64,000 nt of DNA from Polaromonas sp. SP1. GTDB lineage: Bacteria > Pseudomonadota > Gammaproteobacteria > Burkholderiales > Burkholderiaceae_C. Of this stretch, positions 19,918 to 27,243 are shown one piece after another; positions within the stretch are counted from its first letter, which is position 1; the number at the start of each line of letters is the position of its first letter. Below the pieces are notes generated by a model. It ran no database searches. It had not been told where the DNA came from and was given only the letters and a program-made list of their open reading frames with translations. The stretch spans positions 1,240,001 to 1,304,000 of the forward strand of contig NZ_CP031013.1 of NCBI RefSeq assembly GCF_003711205.1. The letters run 5' to 3'. The position numbers were made by a program, and so were the translations under genes.

Positions 19918-20265
19918 ATGGCTATTCACTTTATGACATCCGACCCTAAAAGGCTTCTCGCGGAGTTCGATGCGCGAATCGCGCAAAAAGAAGCAAAAGG
20001 GCAAATCACAACATGGTTAAAAGCTAGTGATGGTCGCTACACCCATTTGGCCGAGGCCTGGCAGAACAAAGCGTGGCTCAAACCAAAGATTCAGAGTGAC
20101 GGTCTAACATTCAACATCATCAAACCGCCAGAATCGAACATCAAGAATATGGTCTATGCGTACTACCATGGCCATCTAATCGAGACCTTCCTCAACCACT
20201 TTGACTCGCAATTCGTCGACGCCATTGCAAGTGCGCTGGCCGAGGCAGACGATATCGTTGGGTAG
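19918..20265 (+). CDS. Hypothetical soluble protein
   Basis: This 115-residue protein has no signal peptide or membrane segment. The C-terminal half has an YYHGHLIETFLNHFD helix rich in His, Phe and Tyr. It lies 140 bases after the previous gene in the same direction. It is the last gene before two strong hairpins (20608-20704), so it probably closes the transcription unit that begins with the LCAT-type hydrolase. I do not recognise it. Confidence 0.5.
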   Translation: MAIHFMTSDPKRLLAEFDARIAQKEAKGQITTWLKASDGRYTHLAEAWQNKAWLKPKIQSDGLTFNIIKPPESNIKNMVYAYYHGHLIETFLNHFDSQFVDAIASALAEADDIVG

Positions 20266-20607
20266 TGAAGGATATTTACTCGGTCAAGATTCAGGCGTAT
20301 AACCATGCTTGAAAATTACAAGGTGGATTCCCAACGGCAACTGCGAAGGAAGTGGATGGTCTAACCAACCTACGCTCAGCGCGTCAGCGCTGAGGAGATC
20401 CTGCCCGACAATTTCTTGGGCACCCCAGACGTTCGCATGATCACTTTGCGTGGCAGGAAATAACTTTTCTCTGGCCTATTGTGCGACCTGAAAATCTATG
20501 GCATATTTGTTTACAAATGCGCTGAACGGTACCACTCGCTCAATAGGATGCGAGCGCTAGATGAAGTGAACCTACTCGGGTTATCGTCGTCGTACACGCG
20601 AAAGACA
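20266..20607. other. Intergenic stretch without a convincing gene
   Basis: I see no frame with plausible composition or a ribosome site here. It contains short inverted sequences such as CTCAGCGCGTCAGCGCTGAG near 20373-20393, which forms a hairpin, and ends at the first terminator. Confidence 0.4.
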
Positions 20608-20655
20608 CCGCCTCCCAACTCCCCATTTTTTGGGCATGGAAGGCGGCTTTTTTTT
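20608..20655 (+). terminator. Rho-independent terminator
   Basis: CCGCCT pairs with AGGCGG around an inner CCCA/TGGG hairpin, followed by C and a run of at least eight T. It would end the rightward transcript of the LCAT module. Confidence 0.65.
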
Positions 20656-20680
20656 GTCCATTTTTAGGAAAGGAATAAAA

Positions 20681-20704
20681 AAACCGACTCATCTGAGTCG
20701 GTTT
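20681..20704 (-). terminator. Strong hairpin, terminator-like on the minus strand
   Basis: AAACCGACTCA and TGAGTCGGTTT are perfect 11-bp arms. The seven A immediately to the left become a T-run for leftward transcription, and a shorter T3 follows on the plus strand. No leftward gene is seen directly upstream, so its function may be to insulate neighbouring modules. Confidence 0.55.
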
Positions 20705-20961
20705 AAGAAAAAGGTAGACAAGACACTCGCCACGATCACCAGCGGAACACAGGTCGGAATTAGAGCCCCCATCTCTGTGCCACGCGCGTAGAAACGAACT
20801 TGAGAAGTTACCCTCTCAGGAAGTGCCCTGTCTGCTTTCCAGCTTATCACTTCCCCAAGGCACTCGCAAGTTCCCGACCGTCACCTGTGGCCGTGGCGTC
20901 GTTTCTGCGCAATTTTTTCCCAGTCTCGTTTGCTCTGTAAACGTAACCTTTGGAGAAAATC

Positions 20962-21099
20962 ATGATGCATATTTTTACGACCCTCTTTCTCGCCACTGTA
21001 GGCGCTGCCTTCTTGGCCGTTGGTGTTGCCGTTCTCGGTAACGTGGCCAACCGCGCTCGGGAACAATGGCAACGGCGAAAAGGTGGCGGCCATGGTTAA
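20962..21099 (+). CDS. Small single-helix membrane protein
   Basis: This protein has 45 residues. An ATG at 20962 follows TGGAGAAAATC, a good ribosome site. One transmembrane helix (IFTTLFLATVGAAFLAVGVA) is followed by a basic tail (REQWQRRKGGG). The stop overlaps the start of the next gene by 8 bases, indicating coupling. The tight overlap and the helix with positive flank support it as a real gene despite its size. The function is unknown. Confidence 0.55.
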   Translation: MMHIFTTLFLATVGAAFLAVGVAVLGNVANRAREQWQRRKGGGHG

Positions 21100-22297
21100 A
21101 ACCGCCTTAAAAGTATTGGCGGGGGTGGCGCTTGTGGGCGCGGCCCTTTTTGCCGCAATCTACTATCAGGTGTTCATACATCTGCAAGAGCTAGTTGCTT
21201 CCACACTTGAACTAGCTGGTCTTCGTTTGCCTCCATTCGCCTCCTATGGGATCGGGACATTCGTTGCCATAGCCTTTTGCTTTCCAATCACGATGCTTGC
21301 AATCAGACTCTTCATCAAGCCTAAACGCCTTGATCTCGCAATTGGTTCAGCAATAGCAGCTTCGACGATTGCGGCGTGGACGTGGTACACGAGTGACTGG
21401 CTATTTGACATGAGCGGCCGACCTCTGGTGTATGTTTGCCCTTCGCTTCATCCTGGCAGTCAAGTTCGAGTCCAACGGAATAGGTTTGACCATGAACTGG
21501 GCGGCGATTGTCCTCACGTCACCAGCGTAACAGCCGCGCAAATTGTCGCTCAAAGAAGCGGGGTTATGCCCGAAGAACTACAGGTCAACTCTGTTACCGA
21601 ACTGGAAGTGCTTCCACGCTTTTCTGCTGGCAAACCTGTGCTGTTTGTAGGTGAGCCGTTGTCATCGTCATCTCCTCCACGACTTTTTAAGAGCGGCGGC
21701 ATGGATACATGGTCTGGGACATTTCTTCAACCCGCCACAAAGGACCACATAGACAAAGTCAAGGAGCATTTGGTCGAGCAAGATCGCATCACGGCGGCAA
21801 GGAAGCAAGCGAAGGAGGAGGAAAGCCAGAAAGTAAAAGAGCAGAACAGGCAGGATTCTTTGTCTGCTATTCGTAAGGCGATTGAGACCAGTTTGCAGCA
21901 GAATAGGCAGGCACCACCTGAGCCGCTATGGGGAAAATTCTTCACTCATGAAATGGATGAAGCTCCTCTTGTCGTGGTCTTTGGCGCTGGTGGCAAAAGT
22001 CTTAAGGTCGATGTATCTGGTGAGCTTGCTGGCGGCGAGTATTGGCCTGAAAGTTCAGCCAAAAAGCGCTTTCTTACTAGAGTTTCCAACGACTCTTTCG
22101 TTGCAAGTCCATTAGCAGCGATTGATCGCTCAATGTTTCCGCCAGAACTACGACGACTCATCGTGGCCCGTGTGGATGAATCTTTCGATTACTACACAGC
22201 AGATCGAACTTTGCGTCCAGGAGCCGACGTGACTTACGTAATCATTGATGTACATCAGTGGGTTGCTTACACAGACTCCAAATCAATGTTTTTCTAA
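21092..22297 (+). CDS. Membrane protein with three N-terminal helices and a large C-terminal domain
   Basis: The start is ATG 21092, nested in the end of the 45-residue gene; this gives 401 residues. Hydrophobic helices lie at about residues 8-27, 48-72 and 80-102. A soluble domain of about 295 residues follows, including a long charged helix (about 215-260, rich in E, K, Q and R) and a beta-rich end. A cysteine pair (VCPSLHPG and GGDCPHV) sits just after the third helix. There is no known family that I can name. It belongs to a compact three-gene unit flanked by terminators. Confidence 0.6.
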   Translation: MVKTALKVLAGVALVGAALFAAIYYQVFIHLQELVASTLELAGLRLPPFASYGIGTFVAIAFCFPITMLAIRLFIKPKRLDLAIGSAIAASTIAAWTWYTSDWLFDMSGRPLVYVCPSLHPGSQVRVQRNRFDHELGGDCPHVTSVTAAQIVAQRSGVMPEELQVNSVTELEVLPRFSAGKPVLFVGEPLSSSSPPRLFKSGGMDTWSGTFLQPATKDHIDKVKEHLVEQDRITAARKQAKEEESQKVKEQNRQDSLSAIRKAIETSLQQNRQAPPEPLWGKFFTHEMDEAPLVVVFGAGGKSLKVDVSGELAGGEYWPESSAKKRFLTRVSNDSFVASPLAAIDRSMFPPELRRLIVARVDESFDYYTADRTLRPGADVTYVIIDVHQWVAYTDSKSMFF

Positions 22298-22312
22298 CTA
22301 CAGGAGAACTCT

Positions 22313-22468
22313 ATGAACAAGATAATTTCGCCGTTTTCATCACGCTCCCTACGGATCGCTGCCTGCAATTTCCTCGCAGGAATGCTTGTCAAAATGGCCC
22401 GAGAACTGCGCAAATGGGCTCACGCTGAAGGCAGCGCCGCAAACAAGCGACACTCCTTTGACTACTAG
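22313..22468 (+). CDS. Small basic peptide gene downstream of the membrane protein
   Basis: This 51-residue protein has its ATG at 22313 preceded by CAGGAGAACTCT, an excellent ribosome site. It has a short weakly hydrophobic stretch (AACNFLAGMLVKM) in a basic, amphipathic sequence. It starts 15 bases after the 401-residue protein gene. No family was recognised; it is supported mainly by the ribosome site and position. Confidence 0.45.
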   Translation: MNKIISPFSSRSLRIAACNFLAGMLVKMARELRKWAHAEGSAANKRHSFDY

Positions 22469-22616
22469 ACTTGTCCTATGAAAGGAAGTGGAAATGAGCC
22501 ACCGATTGGTGGCTCATTCATTGGTGGCGACCCTTTTAGGTGAAAGAGTGCCAACCTCCCGAGAGACATATCTCTCACAGAGTACGTCCAGGACAATTCC
22601 TTCTCTATTTTTCCCG

Positions 22617-23381
22617 CTACAAAGCATGGTCGGCGAAATCGCGATAAAGAAGATGCCCCTTCGCCTTCTGAATACGTCCTAGCTTAGTGTTGGTGATTCG
22701 ATCTTTCAAAAACCCCACAAGCTCGTCGAAGAGGTCCACAGGAACGAACTCCCACTTACAGCCGAATCTTCGTTTTATGGCGTTGTAAATCGCGATGTAT
22801 TTGAATCCCTCTTCTTTGGAGATATCCCATTTCTGGCATTCTTGATACTTTCCAATGAGGTAGTCCACATAACTGCGTTTGGCTAAATCGCTAGCAACAC
22901 TACCTGGCGTGGGGCCTACGGTGACTTTTGTTTTTTGCGTCTTCAGCGTTACGTTGGTAGCTTGTATAGCGCCAGGGCTGTGGAATGCAACGTGCCCAGT
23001 ATTGTTCGAAATGTCAATCGAGGAATACCGATCAAAGAGTACTTTGGCTGCAGCCGCTATTTGTGGCGAAATTTCTACCAACCCACGCCCTTGTAGCTCT
23101 TTAAACTCTCTCAGTTTTTCGGCCGTATACGTTCGGGGTTCTGCATCCACCATGATGTGATGCCGTGGGCACATGAGCAACAGATTGCTGAATCCGTGGC
23201 GCTCCTCATCGGTCTGAGATGCTTCATACCGTGGACCCTCCCTGTTTGCAGCGTGGATGTGGCATATCCTCGCAGTCACCGTTCCGCTCTCTTCTATCAG
23301 TTGAGAGTCGCAGCCTGGGAATGCGCAGCGATTGTGCGCTAAACCGAAAAGACGCTTGATCGTTGGCTGTGTAACCCGCAT
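22617..23381 (-). CDS. HNH-endonuclease-domain protein
   Basis: This 254-residue protein has an N-terminal HNH/zinc motif: paired cysteines in RCAFPGCDSQL, then ARICHIHAAN, then NLLLMCPRHHIMVD. These give the His, Asn and His of the nuclease with a flanking metal site. After residue 110 a beta-rich linker (TGHVAFHSPGAIQATNVTLK) leads to a helical C-terminal domain. Island-borne HNH proteins of this layout are often effectors of anti-phage systems, but no clear partner is visible; the neighbours are the DprA/phosphoribosyltransferase pair 76 bases further right. The function is inferred from the motif only. Confidence 0.75.
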   Translation of the reverse strand: MRVTQPTIKRLFGLAHNRCAFPGCDSQLIEESGTVTARICHIHAANREGPRYEASQTDEERHGFSNLLLMCPRHHIMVDAEPRTYTAEKLREFKELQGRGLVEISPQIAAAAKVLFDRYSSIDISNNTGHVAFHSPGAIQATNVTLKTQKTKVTVGPTPGSVASDLAKRSYVDYLIGKYQECQKWDISKEEGFKYIAIYNAIKRRFGCKWEFVPVDLFDELVGFLKDRITNTKLGRIQKAKGHLLYRDFADHAL

Positions 23382-23457
23382 GACACCCTTGTTGTTGAAA
23401 TTAGCGCGCTGGTAGCGTACCAGCGCGTAATGAGGCCAGAGGTGCGACCGCCGACAG

Positions 23458-24147
23458 CTAGAAATCGAGGTCGTCGAAGTCTGCGAAGGGGTTGGGAATT
23501 ACACGCCGAGCCACAAATACGCCTATTACAGGCACGCCAGGAAAAGGCTCCGATAGCCGACGAAGTGCCGCCAGAAAATGCGCTCCTGTCGTAAGCATAT
23601 CGTCGAAGATCAGAATCACGCCAGGTGGATTCTGTCCCGCCATCGCGGATGTGTCCACACTCATGGCCGCATACAACTCGTCGGGCGTAGGTCTCGCTAC
23701 GGCCTCATGACTCGCGTCGCAGGAGCCATCAAAGCTAAGAATATCTTGAACATTCAAAGGTGTTTGGACTCTTCCAGCCATGCTGCGCAGCATATCCAGC
23801 ATGCGAGGATCGTACAAAGGGTCATTCCGCCTCTTCGATGGAGGCATTGGAACAAGAACAGGATTCTGAAGCCCCAATTGGTCCCAACGCATGGTCTGCG
23901 AAAATGCTGTTGCAACCCGCTCAATCGCACTAGCTTTGTAGCGCCAATCCATCTGTCCAACTCGATCCATCTTTTTTTTGAAGTTGTTGATCAGTTGGTT
24001 GGTTGGAGAGAAGTTCCATTTCTGCCCACCTGTGTGCTCAAACGGCGTGTATTCGCCCCAAAAGTAGCAACGATGCTCGGGTACAAGAAAAAAGTGATCT
24101 TGTCGCTCAAGATCACCAATTACGCTCAAGCGCGGCGGCATGCTCAT
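23458..24147 (-). CDS. Phosphoribosyltransferase-like protein paired with DprA
   Basis: This 229-residue protein carries a PRPP-binding loop (VILIFDDMLTTGAHF, about residues 177-191), the hallmark of type I phosphoribosyltransferases and ComF-like proteins. The preceding VLVPMPPSKR (about residues 92-101) corresponds to the usual pyrophosphate-loop strand. There is no N-terminal zinc finger as in ComF. The start overlaps the stop of the dprA-like gene by 4 bases (ATGA), so the two are co-translated. The pairing of DprA and phosphoribosyltransferase has been proposed by comparative genomics as a defence-associated module; I recall this but cannot verify it here. Confidence 0.75.
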   Translation of the reverse strand: MSMPPRLSVIGDLERQDHFFLVPEHRCYFWGEYTPFEHTGGQKWNFSPTNQLINNFKKKMDRVGQMDWRYKASAIERVATAFSQTMRWDQLGLQNPVLVPMPPSKRRNDPLYDPRMLDMLRSMAGRVQTPLNVQDILSFDGSCDASHEAVARPTPDELYAAMSVDTSAMAGQNPPGVILIFDDMLTTGAHFLAALRRLSEPFPGVPVIGVFVARRVIPNPFADFDDLDF

Positions 24148-25028
24148 GCAAGGACCTTACGGATGTCCTCAAATTCGCGCACTCGTATTGCGCCTAAGGC
24201 CTCAAAGCGAGCTGGCCAAGTAATTGCGGGGTTGTGAAAGTTGCTCTCAAGAATGAACAGCTTGCGTTTTTGTGCGAGTGCAGCTTTTGCTTGGATAAGT
24301 GTTCCCGAGGTCTCACTCGCCTCCACGATGATGGTGGCATCTGTGAGCGCCGACATGGTTTTATTTCGCTCTGGGAAAAAGAGTCGGTTCCACTTCGGAG
24401 ACTGGGCTCGGTAGCGTAATACGGGCACCTGGCTAATCAGAAGATATTCGGATGCGATCTTTCTTTGAAGGTCAGCGTTTTCTCGTGGATAGGAATCGCT
24501 AATGGGAGTGCCAATTACGGCAATAGTGCGCCCTCCATTTTCAATCGCTGTTTCATGAGCAATCGTGTCAACGCCACGAGCCAATCCCGACACGATCGTG
24601 AAATCGTGCTCCACCAGAGATTTAACGAGCTTTCGCGTTCGCGCCGCACCTTCTGCAGAAACCTCGCGGGTACCGACAACGGCAACGCGCCGGGGCGCTT
24701 CTGCAAGTTCCCAGGAGCCTAAGAAGTACAAAATTTCAACGGGGTCAACGGCATCTCGCAGGCCATCGGGATAGTCGTGAGTACCGTATATCCGAACGCC
24801 GAACTGCCTGATACCCCGATCAGCAAACTCCCGCAGGACTTCATCTGCAGCCTTGATCGCATCTTCATCGCTCACCAAGTCCGAAGGTAAGCAGCCAGGA
24901 TGTTCACTAAATAGAGTTGCAAGGCGCTTAGTCGTCGTATCAGGTTGTTGCCAAAGGAATTCGTAGGCACCCATCTCAGCACGAGAGTCAACAGGTTTGT
25001 GAGCCAAGAACTCAGGCCAATGGTTCAT
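24144..25028 (-). CDS. DprA/Smf-like Rossmann protein
   Basis: This 294-residue protein has the DprA core: AVVGTREVS (nucleotide/ssDNA-binding loop), TIVSGLARGVDTIAH, AVIGTPISDSYP and FPERNKTMSALTDATIIVEA, in the correct order between about residues 113 and 245. It lacks the C-terminal winged helix of housekeeping DprA. Housekeeping DprA loads RecA on incoming single strands during transformation; this copy lies on an island with a phosphoribosyltransferase gene, so it is more likely a defence sensor or carrier protein. AAGGA precedes the ATG. Confidence 0.85.
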   Translation of the reverse strand: MNHWPEFLAHKPVDSRAEMGAYEFLWQQPDTTTKRLATLFSEHPGCLPSDLVSDEDAIKAADEVLREFADRGIRQFGVRIYGTHDYPDGLRDAVDPVEILYFLGSWELAEAPRRVAVVGTREVSAEGAARTRKLVKSLVEHDFTIVSGLARGVDTIAHETAIENGGRTIAVIGTPISDSYPRENADLQRKIASEYLLISQVPVLRYRAQSPKWNRLFFPERNKTMSALTDATIIVEASETSGTLIQAKAALAQKRKLFILESNFHNPAITWPARFEALGAIRVREFEDIRKVLA

Positions 25029-25117
25029 ATTGATCCTTTATTTCCCAATCCAGTGTACGGGGCGCTCTGACAGGCTAAGCCCTTCAATTCAACAAATACT
25101 GTTATTTTATACAGTAT

Positions 25118-25519
25118 TCAGGCGCTCCAACCGCTCCGATTTAGGATGGCCACAATCCCCACAATTGCTCCCACAGCGGCCCACCCGTTTACTTGAGGAC
25201 TTTCGGGTTTGTCACCCAAAAGCCAATTCGCGTAGTTTTCGCAGTTCCGATCTCCAAGCCTGTACGGCCCTGGACATTGTGTGGACTGCCGAACCCTTTG
25301 AAGCACCGCCTCGTACCGCTCGTATGGCGCTTTTCGAATTTCCTCGACAGGCAAACCTTGAGCGAACTCGCGGTAACTAACGATTAGCTCCCCAAGAGGC
25401 GTGTGATGCGCAACGTCACCACTGGGCAATTGCACGCCCCAGTGATTCCCAAAACCAAAAAGCTTCGGTCGGGAAATTATGCGAATCGGGTACTGATTCC
25501 AATACATAGATGGCCTCAC
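25118..25519 (-). CDS. LRAT-fold (NlpC/P60-related) protein with C-terminal membrane helix
   Basis: This protein has 133 residues from GTG 25519, which overlaps the upstream stop as GTGA; an ATG at 25507 is an alternative. It shows the catalytic signature of the lecithin:retinol acyltransferase/HRASLS group: a histidine in NHWGVQLP (residue 26), a second histidine pair at VAHHTP, and cysteine in RNCENYANWLLGD (residue 93), which matches the family's NCEHF-type box. A hydrophobic C-terminus (VGAIVGIVAIL) anchors it to membrane. Such enzymes move or remove acyl chains on phospholipids. It is second in an operon with an HTH-membrane protein. Confidence 0.75.
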   Translation of the reverse strand: MRPSMYWNQYPIRIISRPKLFGFGNHWGVQLPSGDVAHHTPLGELIVSYREFAQGLPVEEIRKAPYERYEAVLQRVRQSTQCPGPYRLGDRNCENYANWLLGDKPESPQVNGWAAVGAIVGIVAILNRSGWSA

Positions 25520-25794
25520 TTTTGTGCCCCGAGGAGCCAGACAAGTGCTGCGACAACTCCAGCACCAACGAGTAGGTTTTTAACTTGCTCTTTTGCTTCG
25601 GCCTGCTGCACTTGGGCTGTTGATCGAAACTGCTGCATAAGCGCAAGTTGGTACGCCGTGGGCCGCAGCAAATTGCGCTCCCACTTACTTACCGTCATTG
25701 AATGTGTCCCAAAAAGCTGCCCAAACTCCACCTGAGAAAGCCCCAGAGCGTGGCGAAGACTAGCGATTTCAGAAGCGACCATAAGCCGAATCAT
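25516..25794 (-). CDS. XRE-type HTH protein with C-terminal membrane helix
   Basis: This protein has 92 residues. Residues 5-50 form a helix-turn-helix (LGLSQVEFGQLFGTHSMTVS, then KWERN). Residues 72-89 are hydrophobic (LLVGAGVVAALVWLLG), and the last residues are GAQK. An HTH protein that ends in a membrane helix is unusual; it overlaps the LRAT-type gene, which also ends in a membrane helix, so the two proteins may meet at the membrane. An operator-like inverted repeat begins next to its start codon (25795-25830). Confidence 0.7.
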   Translation of the reverse strand: MIRLMVASEIASLRHALGLSQVEFGQLFGTHSMTVSKWERNLLRPTAYQLALMQQFRSTAQVQQAEAKEQVKNLLVGAGVVAALVWLLGAQK

Positions 25795-25830
25795 AACCCA
25801 TTGACTAATCCACGGCTTAGTATTTGGGTT
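25795..25830. promoter_or_regulatory. Operator-like inverted repeat upstream of the HTH-TM/LRAT operon
   Basis: AACCCATTGACTAA, 8 bases, TTAGTATTTGGGTT; 11 of 14 arm positions pair. It overlaps the upstream edge of the HTH-TM gene and lies in the divergent region towards the DUF3892 gene at 25938, so the HTH protein may regulate both. Confidence 0.5.
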
Positions 25831-25937
25831 ATTGATTCAGAAATATCAGTTGCACTTAACTTGAAAAGTTACAAACAAGGCTCATTTCTATTCATGACTG
25901 CGCGGTGGACGCAGCCTCAACATTCAAAGGGACAAAC

Positions 25938-26246
25938 ATGGCAGCTTGGGCAGACTATTGCATCTCGGATGTGCGCTATAACGCAGCGAACACTCACATC
26001 GACAAACTCATCGTTCGCATTCACGATGGCGCAAAAAACACTATGGGTGTTGGCAAAGAAATGACCCGTCCGGAAGCAGTAAAGCTGCTCGAACAAGGAA
26101 AAACATTCACATCAGTCACCAAGAACGCTGACGGCAGCTTCAAAAAGGGCGCGCCAGTCAAAGTGTTCCCAGTGGAAGTGAAGTTTCTCAAAACCACCCC
26201 CGACCAAAAGGAGTCGGACAATCTCGATCATCTCCCGCGCTTCTAA
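25938..26246 (+). CDS. DUF3892-type small protein
   Basis: This 102-residue protein starts at ATG 25938 after an AAAGGGA ribosome site; an earlier in-frame start lacks one. The layout fits DUF3892 as I recall it: an N-terminal Ile/Val-rich strand (IDKLIVRIHDG), an RPEAVKLLEQGKTFTSVTKN helix-turn and the end motif VKFLKTTPDQKESDNLDHLP. Members are small soluble proteins of unknown function. Its stop overlaps the convergent HTH gene by 4 bases. Confidence 0.7.
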   Translation: MAAWADYCISDVRYNAANTHIDKLIVRIHDGAKNTMGVGKEMTRPEAVKLLEQGKTFTSVTKNADGSFKKGAPVKVFPVEVKFLKTTPDQKESDNLDHLPRF

Positions 26247-26743
26247 TTTTTCTTGATGCGCCGCATGTGACGTGTGCCGGCAGATTCAACCCGCCGAACA
26301 CTTGTTGCCAACGACTCATTTGGTGTGTCCAAGAAATCGAGCAAGAAGGCGCGGAAGCGCGGATATTTTGGCCAGGTAGTCAGCTTCTCCCACGCCTCCC
26401 ATGTAGATTGATCAACCGAATTCCGCCGCCCAGCTTCCGCTGTCGTCCATCCCAGTGATCTACGTTTCCACCTGAGTTGCCCGCCAACTGACTCAGGCCG
26501 TGGCTCTGGGTTGTACCCAAGGTACCCAATAACAGCGGGCATGAGCGCGACTGGAACGGCCTGGGTTCGGCCCTTTTCCCAGTTCATGACGGTGTATCCG
26601 TCTACCCCAAAGCGCATCCCAAGCTCCCGCTGGGTGAGTCCATCGTCTAGGCGCTTCTTGAGGATGTGCTCACCCACGGTTTTGGGTTCACCTAAAAATC
26701 CCTTAGAAATCAATACCTTACGTGCGTAGGGCACATATGGCAA
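26243..26743 (-). CDS. HTH-domain protein at the island edge
   Basis: This protein has 166 residues from TTG 26743; GTG at 26734 is an alternative. There is a clear XRE helix-turn-helix (GLTQRELGMRFGVDGYTVMN, WEKGR, residues 35-60), then a second degenerate one (RSLGWTTAEAGRRNSVDQST, WEAWEK, about 94-120). The pair of related modules suggests an internal duplication. It is the last gene before comM sequence resumes and may control island functions. Confidence 0.75.
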   Translation of the reverse strand: MPYVPYARKVLISKGFLGEPKTVGEHILKKRLDDGLTQRELGMRFGVDGYTVMNWEKGRTQAVPVALMPAVIGYLGYNPEPRPESVGGQLRWKRRSLGWTTAEAGRRNSVDQSTWEAWEKLTTWPKYPRFRAFLLDFLDTPNESLATSVRRVESAGTRHMRRIKKN

Positions 26744-26759
26744 AAGGGCAACGCGACTA

Positions 26760-27224
26760 TGCCCCTGCGGTTACCTCGGCTCCAGCTTGCGGGCCTGCCG
26801 CTGCTCGCCGGACCAGGTTTCGCGCTACCAGGGCAAACTCAGCGGCCCCCTGCTGGACCGGATCGACCTGCATGTGGAAGTCGGCGCGCTCGGCGCCGAT
26901 GAGTTGGTGAACACACCGCCGGGAGAAGCCACCGCCGCCATCCGGGCCCGCGTGGTCGCGGCGCGCGAACGTGCCATGGCGCGCCAGGGAAGCAGCAACC
27001 AGGCACTGGAGGGCCAGGCCATCGACACCCAATGCCCGCTGGGCGATGCAGCCGCAAAGTTTCTCAACACGGCGGCCGCACGCCTTGGCTGGTCAGGGCG
27101 CAGCATCCACCGCTGCCTGAAAGTGGCCAGGACGATTGCCGACCTGGCCGGCGCGCAAGGGATAGAGGTCGGCCATATCGCGGAGGCGGTGCAATACCGC
27201 CGGGCGTTGAAGGCGGCTCATTGA
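26760..27224 (+). pseudogene. comM: comM (Mg-chelatase-like helicase) 3' fragment, split by the island
   Basis: From TGC at 26760 the translation matches the C-terminus of ComM/YifB: CPCGYLG, then RCSPDQVSRYQGKLSGPLLD and RIDLHVEV, ending in the usual C-terminal helical domain. In intact ComM this stretch is preceded by AMNP and the Walker domains; here the preceding codons read ATRL and belong to the island. The N-terminal two-thirds are therefore missing or lie at the other island end outside the window. ComM drives branch migration during natural transformation, and its gene is a known insertion hotspot for large transposons (for example AbaR/Tn6022 in Acinetobacter). The cell is probably impaired in ComM function. 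Confidence 0.85.
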
Positions 27225-27243
27225 ACATCAGGGCCAACAGCTT

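Noticed and set aside
20479..20667. 62-codon frame on the plus strand
   Set aside because: It runs straight through the terminator hairpin at 20608-20655 and has no ribosome site.
26690..26759. Tn7-like right end at the comM junction
   Set aside because: No recognisable terminal inverted repeat or repeated binding sites could be seen; the other end is outside the window.
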